Assembly (NCBI GenBank): GCA_031283835.1
Contig: JAITBA010000012.1
Location: 1-18,465 of the forward strand
Direction: 5' to 3'
DNA from: Oscillospiraceae bacterium
Lineage (GTDB): Bacteria; Bacillota; Clostridia; Oscillospirales; Acutalibacteraceae
Length of the DNA: 18,465 nt
Shown one piece after another: positions 6,542 through 13,780 of the stretch. The notes under the pieces are model-generated. The model saw only the letters and a program-made list of their open reading frames with translations. It did no database searches and was not told the DNA's origin. A program made the translations under genes and the position numbers. Position 1 is the first letter of the stretch, and each line of letters starts with the position of its first letter.

Positions 6542-8371
6542 ATGGCCAACCAAACAAAAACAGACGAAAAGCTAAACTATGGCAAGACAATTCTTGCGGG
6601 CTTTGGGTTTTTGGCCACATCCATTGCCTGGCAAATCTACGACCCCTACATAACCAAAATCCTCAACCGTTTTCTTTTGGCCTCGCCCCTGGTAGCCCGT
6701 TGGAGCGAAAAACTGGCGGGCGTGGGCTTTCTTAAGGACTTTATGGCGGCGCAGGGCGAAAACACCCTTACGGCGGCCGGCAGATTCACCTTGGTGCCCC
6801 TGTTTATTGGCGTTATTATGACGTTCGATAACATTTTTGGGGTCATCTTTCAGCCCGCCTTTGGCAAGCTTAGCGACCGCTGCCATTCTCGCTGGGGCAA
6901 GCGCCGCCCGTTCATCCTCATCGGCGCGCCCATCAGCGCCCTCCTGTTTGCCCTCATCCCCTGGATGGGTTCCCTGCCCGCCGTGATGATCTGCATCATC
7001 CTGTTCGTGTTTGTTATGAGCCTGTGGCGCTCCCCCGTGGTGGCGCTCATGCCGGACCTTACGCCCCCCGCCCTGCGCAGCGAAGGCAATGCCGTCATTA
7101 ACCTCATGGGCGGCGTAGGCGGCGCCATTGGCATGGGCGCGGGCACGTTGGTCACTATACTCTATGTCGCCCTCACCGGTATCCCAAAAAGCAGCGTGGA
7201 TGAGTTCGACACCTTCCCCTATGTGTTTCTCATCGGCTCTGTTGTTATGATTGTGGGCATGCTGGTGCTCATGTTCTTTGTGAAGGAAAAAGACAGCCGC
7301 CTGCTTAGCGCCGGCGTATTGGCCGAAAAAGACGCGCGGGCCCGCAAACAGGCCGAGAAAGCCGTGCGCGCGGAAGAAAAGCAGGCCCAAAAAAACCTGA
7401 AGCTTTGCAAAGCGGAACGCACGAGTCTGATTTTCATGCTGGCAGGGCTGTTTTTTCTGTTTTGCGGCACAAACGCCGTCACTACCTTCTTTGCCTTGTT
7501 CGCCGACGAGATTCTCCACCGCAACACCGCGCAGGCCACGCTTCTCATGCTGATTTTCGCCCTGTGTTCCATGGCGGCGGCGTTGCCCTCGGGTTGGATT
7601 GGCAAAAAATTTGGCCGCAAAAAAACCGTCATTTCGGGTTTGGTCGCCTTTTTGCTGGCATTTGTGGTCTTTTTTGGCGTCTTTTTGGGGCTTATCGGTG
7701 CCAAGGGTCTTAGCATCAAAGAATTCACCCGGCTCAACCAGGCCTACTCCGCGCTGGAGACCCGCGTAACCGAATGGAACAAACCCATCCAGACCGAAAT
7801 TAAAGCGGGCACCAAAACCCAAGCCGATTTGATTTATACCGACGATTATATTCTTATGCTCGAAACAGAACCCGCCCTTGTGCGGCAAAACGGCGGTTAT
7901 GCCGACTTTCATCGTTCGCTTTTGCAAGAAAACTTCGACTTAGCGCAATACCAAACCCTCGCCAACGAAATTCTGGGTCAAAGCACCAACAACCTCGGCC
8001 AGGCGCTCTCAAAAGTGGCCGACACCGTGCGCGGCATCACCAAAATCCTCGGTCTGCTTATTTATCCTGTCATGGTTATTGCGGGCCTGGCCAACATGAT
8101 GATCACCGTGAACACCCTGCCTTTGGTGCTCGAAATCGGCGGCGTTCAGCGCGTGGGCACCTTCACAGGCTACTACTACACCGCCACCTTCAGCGCGCAA
8201 ATCGCCTCTCCCATCGTCTATGGCATACTCCGCATGTTCAGCGGCAGCTACATCTCCCTGTTCTATTATAGCCCCATTGCGTTTGCTCTGGCGCTACTGG
8301 CCATCTCCTTTGTCCGTCACGGCGAAGCGGTTCCCGAAGCCGCTATCAAAAAAATCGCCGACAACGGATAA
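6542..8371 (+). CDS. MFS transporter of the SLC45/GPH sugar-carrier type with two extra outer segments
   Basis: A 609-residue protein starting at the ATG with AAGGAG 6 nt upstream. Twelve membrane segments can be placed, roughly at 15-35, 84-106, 122-142, 145-162, 185-210, 227-247, 294-321, 332-350, 361-386, 503-527, 540-562 and 570-591. The loop after the second segment reads FGKLSDRCHSRWGKRRPF (107-124), close to the sucrose-carrier (SLC45) version of the MFS motif, and GWIGKKFGRKK (351-361) is the matching second-half motif. A charged helix (about 250-293) joins the two halves inside the cell. Between segments 1 and 2 there is a 48-residue loop, and between 9 and 10 an insertion of about 115 polar residues (388-502). 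If the N-terminus is inside, both face outside. A sugar or glycoside substrate is likely but not shown, as no catabolic genes lie beside it. Confidence 0.82.
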   Translation: MANQTKTDEKLNYGKTILAGFGFLATSIAWQIYDPYITKILNRFLLASPLVARWSEKLAGVGFLKDFMAAQGENTLTAAGRFTLVPLFIGVIMTFDNIFGVIFQPAFGKLSDRCHSRWGKRRPFILIGAPISALLFALIPWMGSLPAVMICIILFVFVMSLWRSPVVALMPDLTPPALRSEGNAVINLMGGVGGAIGMGAGTLVTILYVALTGIPKSSVDEFDTFPYVFLIGSVVMIVGMLVLMFFVKEKDSRLLSAGVLAEKDARARKQAEKAVRAEEKQAQKNLKLCKAERTSLIFMLAGLFFLFCGTNAVTTFFALFADEILHRNTAQATLLMLIFALCSMAAALPSGWIGKKFGRKKTVISGLVAFLLAFVVFFGVFLGLIGAKGLSIKEFTRLNQAYSALETRVTEWNKPIQTEIKAGTKTQADLIYTDDYILMLETEPALVRQNGGYADFHRSLLQENFDLAQYQTLANEILGQSTNNLGQALSKVADTVRGITKILGLLIYPVMVIAGLANMMITVNTLPLVLEIGGVQRVGTFTGYYYTATFSAQIASPIVYGILRMFSGSYISLFYYSPIAFALALLAISFVRHGEAVPEAAIKKIADNG

Positions 8372-8442
8372 ACCTGCCGCCACGCGGCGCACAAAAATAA
8401 TCAAAAAAAACAAGCCTAATCACCTTAGAATGGAGAATCCGA

Positions 8443-9144
8443 ATGCCAGACATCATTCAACTCAAACAGCTCACCAAGGCCTACGGCTCCAAGGTCGTGC
8501 TAGAAAACATTGACCTTGCCATCCCCGGCGGCAGCATCATCGGGCTCATGGGCCCCAACGGTTGCGGAAAAACATCATTGATGAAAATTCTTTCCGGCAT
8601 GATCAACGATTACCAGGGCATTGTGCGCATTGACGGCCAGCCCGTGGGGGCTTACTCCAAGTCCATCACGGCCTATCTGCCCGACAAAAGCTACCTGCCC
8701 GCCTGGATGAACTGCAAACAGTGTATCCGCTACATGGCCGATTTTTATCACAACTTCGACATCGACAAGGCTTTTAAAATGCTGAAATCCTTTCAGCTGG
8801 AGCCAACCCAGCGGGTGAAAACCATGAGCAAGGGCATGATTGAAAAATTGCTGCTGCTGCTCACCATGTGCCGCAACGCCAAGCTCTATGTGCTCGACGA
8901 ACCTCTGGGCGGCGTCGATCCTTCTGCGCGGCAGTTTATTATGGATACCATCCTCAACAACCGCCCCGAGGGCAGCTCCATCCTGCTTTCTACCCACATG
9001 ATCTATGACATGGAGCGCGTGTTCGACCTTGTCCTGATGATTGGCCGCAAGCAAGTGCTGCTCTACGACACAGTCGAAAACCTCGAGGTTCAGGGCAAAA
9101 ACCTCAACCTCCTGTTCCAGGAAGTGTTCCCCTACATTGGCTAG
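8443..9144 (+). CDS. ABC transporter ATPase of the YtrB/YxlF type
   Basis: A 233-residue ATP-binding subunit with Walker A GPNGCGKT (37-44), Walker B LYVLDE (148-153) followed by the D-loop region GGVDP, and the switch His185 in STH. The signature loop is MSKGM (128-132) instead of LSGGQ, and the usual Q-loop Gln is not evident in AYLPDKSYL (77-85). Such looser motifs occur in the ABC-2 exporters of the YtrB/YxlF group. The ATG has GGAGA 6 nt upstream. The 71-nt gap before it (8372-8442) has a short GCCGC/GCGGC stem without a U-run, so read-through from the MFS gene is possible. Its membrane partner follows after 71 nt. The substrate is unknown; relatives export peptides, antibiotics or lipid-linked compounds. 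Confidence 0.9.
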   Translation: MPDIIQLKQLTKAYGSKVVLENIDLAIPGGSIIGLMGPNGCGKTSLMKILSGMINDYQGIVRIDGQPVGAYSKSITAYLPDKSYLPAWMNCKQCIRYMADFYHNFDIDKAFKMLKSFQLEPTQRVKTMSKGMIEKLLLLLTMCRNAKLYVLDEPLGGVDPSARQFIMDTILNNRPEGSSILLSTHMIYDMERVFDLVLMIGRKQVLLYDTVENLEVQGKNLNLLFQEVFPYIG

Positions 9145-9215
9145 GCACCTGTGGCGCGGCGTGGTCGCTTCGCTGTTTTTTGGCAACTTTTGATTTTAAA
9201 GGAGATTGCACAGAT

Positions 9216-10049
9216 ATGCTTATAAAATTAATTAAGAACGATTTCATTCAAACCGGGCGCGTCTTTTTGTGGCTTTTGGTGGCGGGTTTGGCCGGCGGCG
9301 GCATTGGCACGCTGATCGCTATGCAGCAAAACCTGGGCGCGGGGCGCATTGTCATTGGTTTCATCTGGAACTTTCTGCTGCTGCTGCTGGCCGCCGTGCT
9401 GCAAACAGTGGGCGTGGTCATTATTCTGGTGCGAACCAACCGCGCGTTGTTTAGCGAGCAGGGCTACCTCACCTTTGCCCTGCCGGTTTCCACCTTCGAG
9501 ATGCTGCTGTCCAAGTTCATCACCAACGTGGCACTCCTGCTGCTCAATATCGCCGAGGCTGCGGGGCTGTTTTATGTCGTTGGCAAAAACCTCGGCCGTC
9601 TGGTCACCAACGCCAGCGAAAGCATCCTCGAAAAAGTCGGCCTAAGCAGCATGAAGGACGAGGTGAGCACCATGATTGAAATGCCCAGCTTTTCAGAAAT
9701 TGCGCGCTTTTTCTCGTTTTTGCTGCTGGTTGTGCTCATCTTCCTTGTTTTTGCCATGATGGTGTGCCTGTTCACGCTCACCATAAGCCACGTGCGCCCC
9801 TTTCAGGCAAAGCCGGGCATCTTTATCCCTCTGTTTTTGGTGGGCACAAGCGTCGTCAGCCTTTGGCTGGTGAATTTCATCAGCGGGCACGCGGCCATTA
9901 ACGTGCCGCTGCACTTTGGCGGCATGCTGGCCGAAGGCGTGGAGCCCTTCAAGCTGAACCTCACCATTGGGTTGGTGCCGCTGGGCATCAGCGTGGGGCT
10001 GTTCTTCCTCACCAATTGGCTGCTCAGCCGCAAAATCTCGCTAAAATAA
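9216..10049 (+). CDS. ABC-2-like membrane subunit
   Basis: A 277-residue membrane protein partnering the preceding ATPase. I took the ATG at 9216, with AAAGGAGA about 10 nt upstream, over the TTG at 9180 that has no SD. About six hydrophobic segments appear near 18-38, 45-73, 100-125, 169-192, 206-225 and 245-266. A loop of about 50 residues lies between the third and fourth, rich in Ser, Glu and Met. The sentence-like motif SEQGYLTFALPVS (81-93) is common in Clostridia permeases paired with YtrB-like ATPases. No periplasmic binding protein or regulator is nearby, so import is unlikely and export or stress resistance is more plausible. Its TAA stop overlaps the next ATG by one base (TAATG). 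Confidence 0.8.
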   Translation: MLIKLIKNDFIQTGRVFLWLLVAGLAGGGIGTLIAMQQNLGAGRIVIGFIWNFLLLLLAAVLQTVGVVIILVRTNRALFSEQGYLTFALPVSTFEMLLSKFITNVALLLLNIAEAAGLFYVVGKNLGRLVTNASESILEKVGLSSMKDEVSTMIEMPSFSEIARFFSFLLLVVLIFLVFAMMVCLFTLTISHVRPFQAKPGIFIPLFLVGTSVVSLWLVNFISGHAAINVPLHFGGMLAEGVEPFKLNLTIGLVPLGISVGLFFLTNWLLSRKISLK

Positions 10050-11146
10050 TGCAAAACAAAACAGCCGGCCGCATTGGCATCTTTGGCGGCACATTTGCGC
10101 CGCCGCACATCGGTCACCTGCGTGCCGCGGAATATTTCCACAAAGCAGCGGCGCTGGATTTGCTTCTCATTTTTCCTGCCGGCCAAGCCCCGCTCAAGGA
10201 CGCCCCCGGCCTGTGCGCGCAGGACCGCCTGGAGCTGTGCAGACGCACTTTTTCGTGCCCGGTGAGCGACTGGGAAACCCGGCGGCCAGGCAAAAGCTAC
10301 ACCATCGACACCCTGCGCCATGTGCGGGGCGCTTATCCCGGCGCGCGCCTGTTTTTGCTTGTTGGCGCAGACCAAGCGGCGCAGTTTGCGCGCTGGAAAG
10401 ACTACGACGAAATCTTGCGCCTGTGCACCGTGTGCGCTTTGCGGCGCGACGATTGCCCTGTTGCAACCGATTTACCCATCCGGGTGCTGCCGGGCTTTGT
10501 TCCGGTGGATATCAGCGCCGCCAGGCTGCGCGCCATGGCCGACCCTTCGCCCTGGATGACCCCCGCGGCGGCGGACTACTATGCATTGCGCCAACTGCTG
10601 CCCCCCGCACGCGTGCGGCATAGCGAATGCGTATCTGTGGCGGCGCGGCAGCTGGCACTGCAAACCGGCGCCAACCCCGCAAAAGCGGCCTTTGCCGGGC
10701 TGTGGCACGATTGCGCCAAGGCCATGCCCTTCAACGTGCAAGCCGATTGGTGCGCCCGCGCGGGCATGCCCCTCACTGCCCACGAAGTCGCCGCGCCGCA
10801 AGTGTGCCACGCCTTTGCGGGTGCGGCCTGGCTGGCGTGCAACAAGAACATTACCGACAGCGATATCCTCGGCGCGGTGCGCTGGCACACCACAGGCCAC
10901 GCCGGCATGACCTTGCCGGAAGAAGTCGTCTTCGTGGCCGACCTTATCTCTGCCGATCGCAGCTACCCCGATGTGGAAACCGTGCGTGCTTTGGCCGCGC
11001 AAAGCCTGCACGCCGCTTCTGTCTACATCCTGGAATTTGTTTTTTCCAAACTAAAAGCGCAGGGCAAGCCCGTGCACCCCGATTCCCTGGCCTGGTACCA
11101 TACATTGACAGATAATCACAAAGGAGAACCCTATGGAACCCCATGA
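10049..11146 (+). CDS. nadD-yqeK: Fusion of NadD nicotinate-nucleotide adenylyltransferase and YqeK HD hydrolase
   Basis: Two enzymes usually encoded by adjacent genes form one 365-residue chain. Residues 7-183 are NadD, which adenylates nicotinate mononucleotide in NAD synthesis: GGTFAPPHIGH (13-23) is the nucleotidyl-transfer motif and ISAARLR (155-161) replaces the usual ISSTxIR. Residues 190-345 are YqeK, an HD-domain hydrolase of diadenosine tetraphosphate in studied relatives. The metal residues expected are His191, His220-Asp221 (WHDCAK), His254, His280 (WHTTGH) and Asp298 (VADLIS). The start ATG overlaps the stop of the ABC gene in TAATG and has no clear SD, so it depends on coupling. 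A longer TTG start at 10016 exists but also lacks an SD. The gene's 3' end overlaps rsfS by 14 nt, keeping the nadD-yqeK-rsfS order of Firmicutes. No frameshift or stop separates the halves. Confidence 0.93.
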   Translation: MQNKTAGRIGIFGGTFAPPHIGHLRAAEYFHKAAALDLLLIFPAGQAPLKDAPGLCAQDRLELCRRTFSCPVSDWETRRPGKSYTIDTLRHVRGAYPGARLFLLVGADQAAQFARWKDYDEILRLCTVCALRRDDCPVATDLPIRVLPGFVPVDISAARLRAMADPSPWMTPAAADYYALRQLLPPARVRHSECVSVAARQLALQTGANPAKAAFAGLWHDCAKAMPFNVQADWCARAGMPLTAHEVAAPQVCHAFAGAAWLACNKNITDSDILGAVRWHTTGHAGMTLPEEVVFVADLISADRSYPDVETVRALAAQSLHAASVYILEFVFSKLKAQGKPVHPDSLAWYHTLTDNHKGEPYGTP

Positions 11147-11480
11147 ACTCGTAAAAACCATCGCGCAAATTCTCGACAGCAAGAAGGCCGTCGACCTCAA
11201 GGCCATTCACACCACCGAGCAAACCATTATCAGCGATTATTTCGTCATCGCTTCCGGCACTTCCACCACCCACGTGAAGGCGCTGGCCGACGAGTTGGAA
11301 TTCCAGCTCAAGCAGCGGCACGGCCTGGCCCCCAAGGGTGTTGAGGGCCGCGCCAGCGGGTGGATTCTGCTGGACTACGGCGTTGTGCTGGCCCACATCT
11401 TCACCCCCGACCAACGGGAATATTATAACATTGAGCGCCTGTGGGAAGACAGCGAGACGGTTGAGGATTTGCTGACATGA
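11133..11480 (+). CDS. rsfS: Ribosomal silencing factor RsfS
   Basis: A 115-residue protein with the full family pattern: KAVDLKAI, SDYFVIASGTSTTHVKALAD, KGVEGRASGWILLDYGVVLAHIF and the terminal YYNIERLWED. RsfS binds ribosomal protein uL14 and blocks joining of the 30S and 50S subunits during starvation. AAAGGAG lies 6 nt before the ATG, and that SD is inside the end of the NadD-YqeK gene. The stop overlaps the next gene in ATGA, so translation of the two is coupled. Its place after yqeK is conserved in Firmicutes. Confidence 0.95.
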   Translation: MEPHELVKTIAQILDSKKAVDLKAIHTTEQTIISDYFVIASGTSTTHVKALADELEFQLKQRHGLAPKGVEGRASGWILLDYGVVLAHIFTPDQREYYNIERLWEDSETVEDLLT

Positions 11481-12061
11481 TTATCCACAACCCCACAACA
11501 GACGTCATTCTGCGGCGGCAAACCGTGCGGGAATATCTGCCGGAGCCGCTGAGCGAAAGCCAGCTGCAAACCCTGCGGCAGGCGGCGCTGCAAGCTCCCA
11601 GCGGGCGCAACGCCCAGCCGATTCACGCCCGCATTTGCACCAACCCGGCAATGCTGGCACAAATGCAGGTGGATTTTAAAAACATTGTGGGGTGGGACAC
11701 CCCTGTGCACACAAAAAGCGATGTGAACCCCTTCTATCACAACGCGCCCGCCTTTGTGTTTTTGTTTGCCGAAGACGCCAGCCAACTCGACGCCGGCCTG
11801 ATGTGCGAAAACATTGTGCTGGCCGCCGAAAGCATGGGCCTTTCCTCTGTGATTGTTGGAAGCGTCGCCGCTCTGTTTAAAGACGCAACCGGCAGTGCGG
11901 CGTTCAATCTCGCCGAAGACGCCTCACCCGGCCTCCGCTGGCGGTCATATCTGCAGATTCCGTCGCATTTTCGTTTTATGATCGGCGTGGGCATAGGGTA
12001 TGGCAACGAACAACCGCCGCCCAAACCGCGCCGCAAAGACCAAATTCAGGTGATCCTGTGA
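11477..12061 (+). CDS. Nitroreductase-family FMN oxidoreductase
   Basis: A 194-residue single-domain protein. RRQTVREYLPEPLS near the N-terminus and APSGRNAQP (40-48) are the FMN-phosphate-binding landmarks of the family. AGLMCENIVLAAESMGLSSVIVGS (111-134) is the matching central helix, and FMIGVGIGYGNEQPPPKPRR (about 167-186) is the usual C-terminal strand and Arg-rich tail. Members use NAD(P)H to reduce nitro groups, quinones or flavins; the natural substrate here is unknown. It overlaps rsfS by 4 nt (ATGA) and ends 14 nt before thrC. In a NAD-synthesis operon a nicotinamide-dependent enzyme is plausible, though that link is only context. Confidence 0.88.
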   Translation: MIIHNPTTDVILRRQTVREYLPEPLSESQLQTLRQAALQAPSGRNAQPIHARICTNPAMLAQMQVDFKNIVGWDTPVHTKSDVNPFYHNAPAFVFLFAEDASQLDAGLMCENIVLAAESMGLSSVIVGSVAALFKDATGSAAFNLAEDASPGLRWRSYLQIPSHFRFMIGVGIGYGNEQPPPKPRRKDQIQVIL

Positions 12062-12075
12062 TCAAGGAGATGCAC

Positions 12076-13557
12076 ATGCAATACACCAGCACACGCGACA
12101 GCCGCGTTGCCGCCACCAGCGCCCAGGCCATCGCCCAGGGCATTTCGGCCGAGGGCGGGCTTTTTTTGCCGCAAAGCATGCCGCGGCTCACCATGGAAGA
12201 TATTGCGCGTCTGGCCGCGCTGCCCTATATTGACCGTGCGACGTGGGTGCTGCGGCAATTTCTTACGCCAAAGGGCGGTTGGGCCAACGGCGAAGTTGCC
12301 GCCTGCGTCGCCGGGGCCTACACCGGTTCCTTCAGCCACCCTTCTGTGGCCCCGTTGCGCCCCCTCAACCACAACACCGACGTGCTGGAGCTGTTTTGCG
12401 GCCCCACCAGTGCCTTCAAAGACCTTGCTCTGCAGTTGCTGCCCCGCCTGCTGACCGCGTCGGCCAAAAAAGTGCTCGGCGGCAAGGAGATTACCGTGCT
12501 GGTCGCCACCTCGGGCGACACCGGCAAAGCGGCCCTGGAGGGCTTTCGCGATGTGGAAGGCACCAACATCGCCGTGTTCTATCCTGTGGAGGGCGTGAGC
12601 GCCGTGCAAAAGCGCCAGATGGTGAGCCAGCCGGGCAACAACGTGCGCGTAGTGGCCGTGGAGGGCAACTTTGACGATGCCCAAACCGGCGTGAAAGACA
12701 TCTTTATCAACCCTGCGCTTTTGCAGGCCATTGAGGCCAAAAACCAAGTGTTTTCCTCCGCCAATTCCATCAACTGGGGGCGGGTGGTGCCCCAGGTGGT
12801 CTACTACATCAGCGCCTACTGCGACCTGCTGCGCGCGGGCAAAATCGCCCCGGGCGAAGAGATTAACTTTGTGGTGCCCACAGGCAACTTTGGCAACATT
12901 TTGGCGGGTTACTTCGCCAAAGAAATGGGCCTGCCCATTGCCAAACTCATCTGCGCCTCAAACCAAAACCGCGTGCTCACCGACTTTTTGCAAACCGGCG
13001 TCTATGACCGCAACCGCGATTTTTATCTTACGAGCGCGCCCTCCATGGATATTCTTATCTCGAGCAATCTTGAGCGGCTGCTGTGGCTGGCCAACGGGCA
13101 CGACAGCGCCCAGGTGGCCGAGTGGATGCAACAGCTGCGCACCGCCGGCCGCTACAAAATCCCCGGCGCGCTGCTGCAAAAGCTGCAAAAAGCATTTGCG
13201 GCAGGGGCCTGCAGCCAGGCGCAGTGCGCTGCCGCCATTCGCGGTGCCTGGGAGCAAAACGGTTATTTGAGCGACACCCACACCGCCTGCGCCCTTCATG
13301 TGCTGGAGGAATACCGCGCCGCCGGCGACCAAACCCGCACCGTTGTGGTGTCTACCGCAAGCCCCTTCAAGTTTGCCGCCAGCGTGCTGGACGCCCTTGG
13401 CTTGCCCCCCGCCAACGACGAATTTGCCGCACTCGAGGCCCTTGAGGCCGCCACCGGCGTCTCTTGCCCCGCCCCGCTGCAAGGCCTGCGCGAAAAACCC
13501 GTGCGCTTTCCGCAGGTGTGCGCCCCCGCCGCCATGGCGGAATACGTGTGGTTCTAA
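12076..13557 (+). CDS. thrC: Threonine synthase
   Basis: A 493-residue protein of normal length for the long ThrC type, which turns O-phosphohomoserine into threonine using pyridoxal phosphate. The start MQYTSTRDS is the family's usual N-terminus, and AAGGAG lies 6 nt before that ATG, so I prefer it to the GTG at 12058. The PLP lysine is Lys115 in CGPTSAFKDLALQLLP (residues 108-123). ATSGDTGKAALEGFRD binds the phosphate side, and GVSAVQKRQM, SSANSINWGR and PTGNFGNILAGYFAKEMGLP are further landmarks. The C-terminal STASPFKFA motif is intact. It is the last gene of the run begun by the NadD-YqeK fusion. The gap to the glyA promoter is only 13 nt and no terminator hairpin is seen, so thrC transcripts may read into glyA. 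Confidence 0.97.
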   Translation: MQYTSTRDSRVAATSAQAIAQGISAEGGLFLPQSMPRLTMEDIARLAALPYIDRATWVLRQFLTPKGGWANGEVAACVAGAYTGSFSHPSVAPLRPLNHNTDVLELFCGPTSAFKDLALQLLPRLLTASAKKVLGGKEITVLVATSGDTGKAALEGFRDVEGTNIAVFYPVEGVSAVQKRQMVSQPGNNVRVVAVEGNFDDAQTGVKDIFINPALLQAIEAKNQVFSSANSINWGRVVPQVVYYISAYCDLLRAGKIAPGEEINFVVPTGNFGNILAGYFAKEMGLPIAKLICASNQNRVLTDFLQTGVYDRNRDFYLTSAPSMDILISSNLERLLWLANGHDSAQVAEWMQQLRTAGRYKIPGALLQKLQKAFAAGACSQAQCAAAIRGAWEQNGYLSDTHTACALHVLEEYRAAGDQTRTVVVSTASPFKFAASVLDALGLPPANDEFAALEALEAATGVSCPAPLQGLREKPVRFPQVCAPAAMAEYVWF

Positions 13558-13570
13558 TCCTAATTTTTTC

Positions 13571-13600
13571 TTGACCTGCACCCCGCGGATGTGCTATAAT
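13571..13600 (+). promoter_or_regulatory. Sigma-A promoter of glyA
   Basis: TTGACC (13571-13576), an 18-nt spacer and TATAAT (13595-13600) give a near-consensus promoter. Transcription should begin near 13607, so the mRNA has a leader of about 174 nt before the glyA start. I see no glycine, THF or other riboswitch pattern in it. Confidence 0.85.
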
Positions 13601-13633
13601 TAAAAAGGACAGGCGTGGCGGGAGACGGTGTTT

Positions 13634-13740
13634 TGTGTGCCAATCGCAGGTGCGCCGCAACAAAAAAACGTAAGCATGACGCGGGCACGAAAGCAAGTAA
13701 AAAAGAGAATTTACGTGCGCGATCTACTCACCGCAGGTGT
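13634..13740 (-). repeat. Dispersed repeat, copy B (inverted, in the glyA leader)
   Basis: The core 13681-13740, read on the minus strand, matches 911-970 at 54 of 60 positions with no gap. A weaker gapped match extends to about 13634. The copy lies wholly within the transcribed leader of glyA. No tandem amplification is seen here, which suggests the 22-bp array beside copy A arose locally. Confidence 0.8.
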
Positions 13741-13780
13741 AATAGAATACATATTGAAGACTTGGGAGGAAAAGATTAAA

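Noticed and set aside
6572..7927. A 451-residue open frame on the minus strand opposite the MFS gene
   Set aside because: It mirrors the codon bias of the MFS gene and is His/Gly/Gln-rich with no recognisable domain or SD.
9145..9215. A terminator between the ABC ATPase and its membrane subunit
   Set aside because: A six-T run is present near 9176-9181, but no good stem stands directly before it.
13607..13780. A glycine or THF riboswitch in the glyA leader
   Set aside because: None of the conserved bases of either riboswitch can be placed; the leader is mostly the dispersed repeat.
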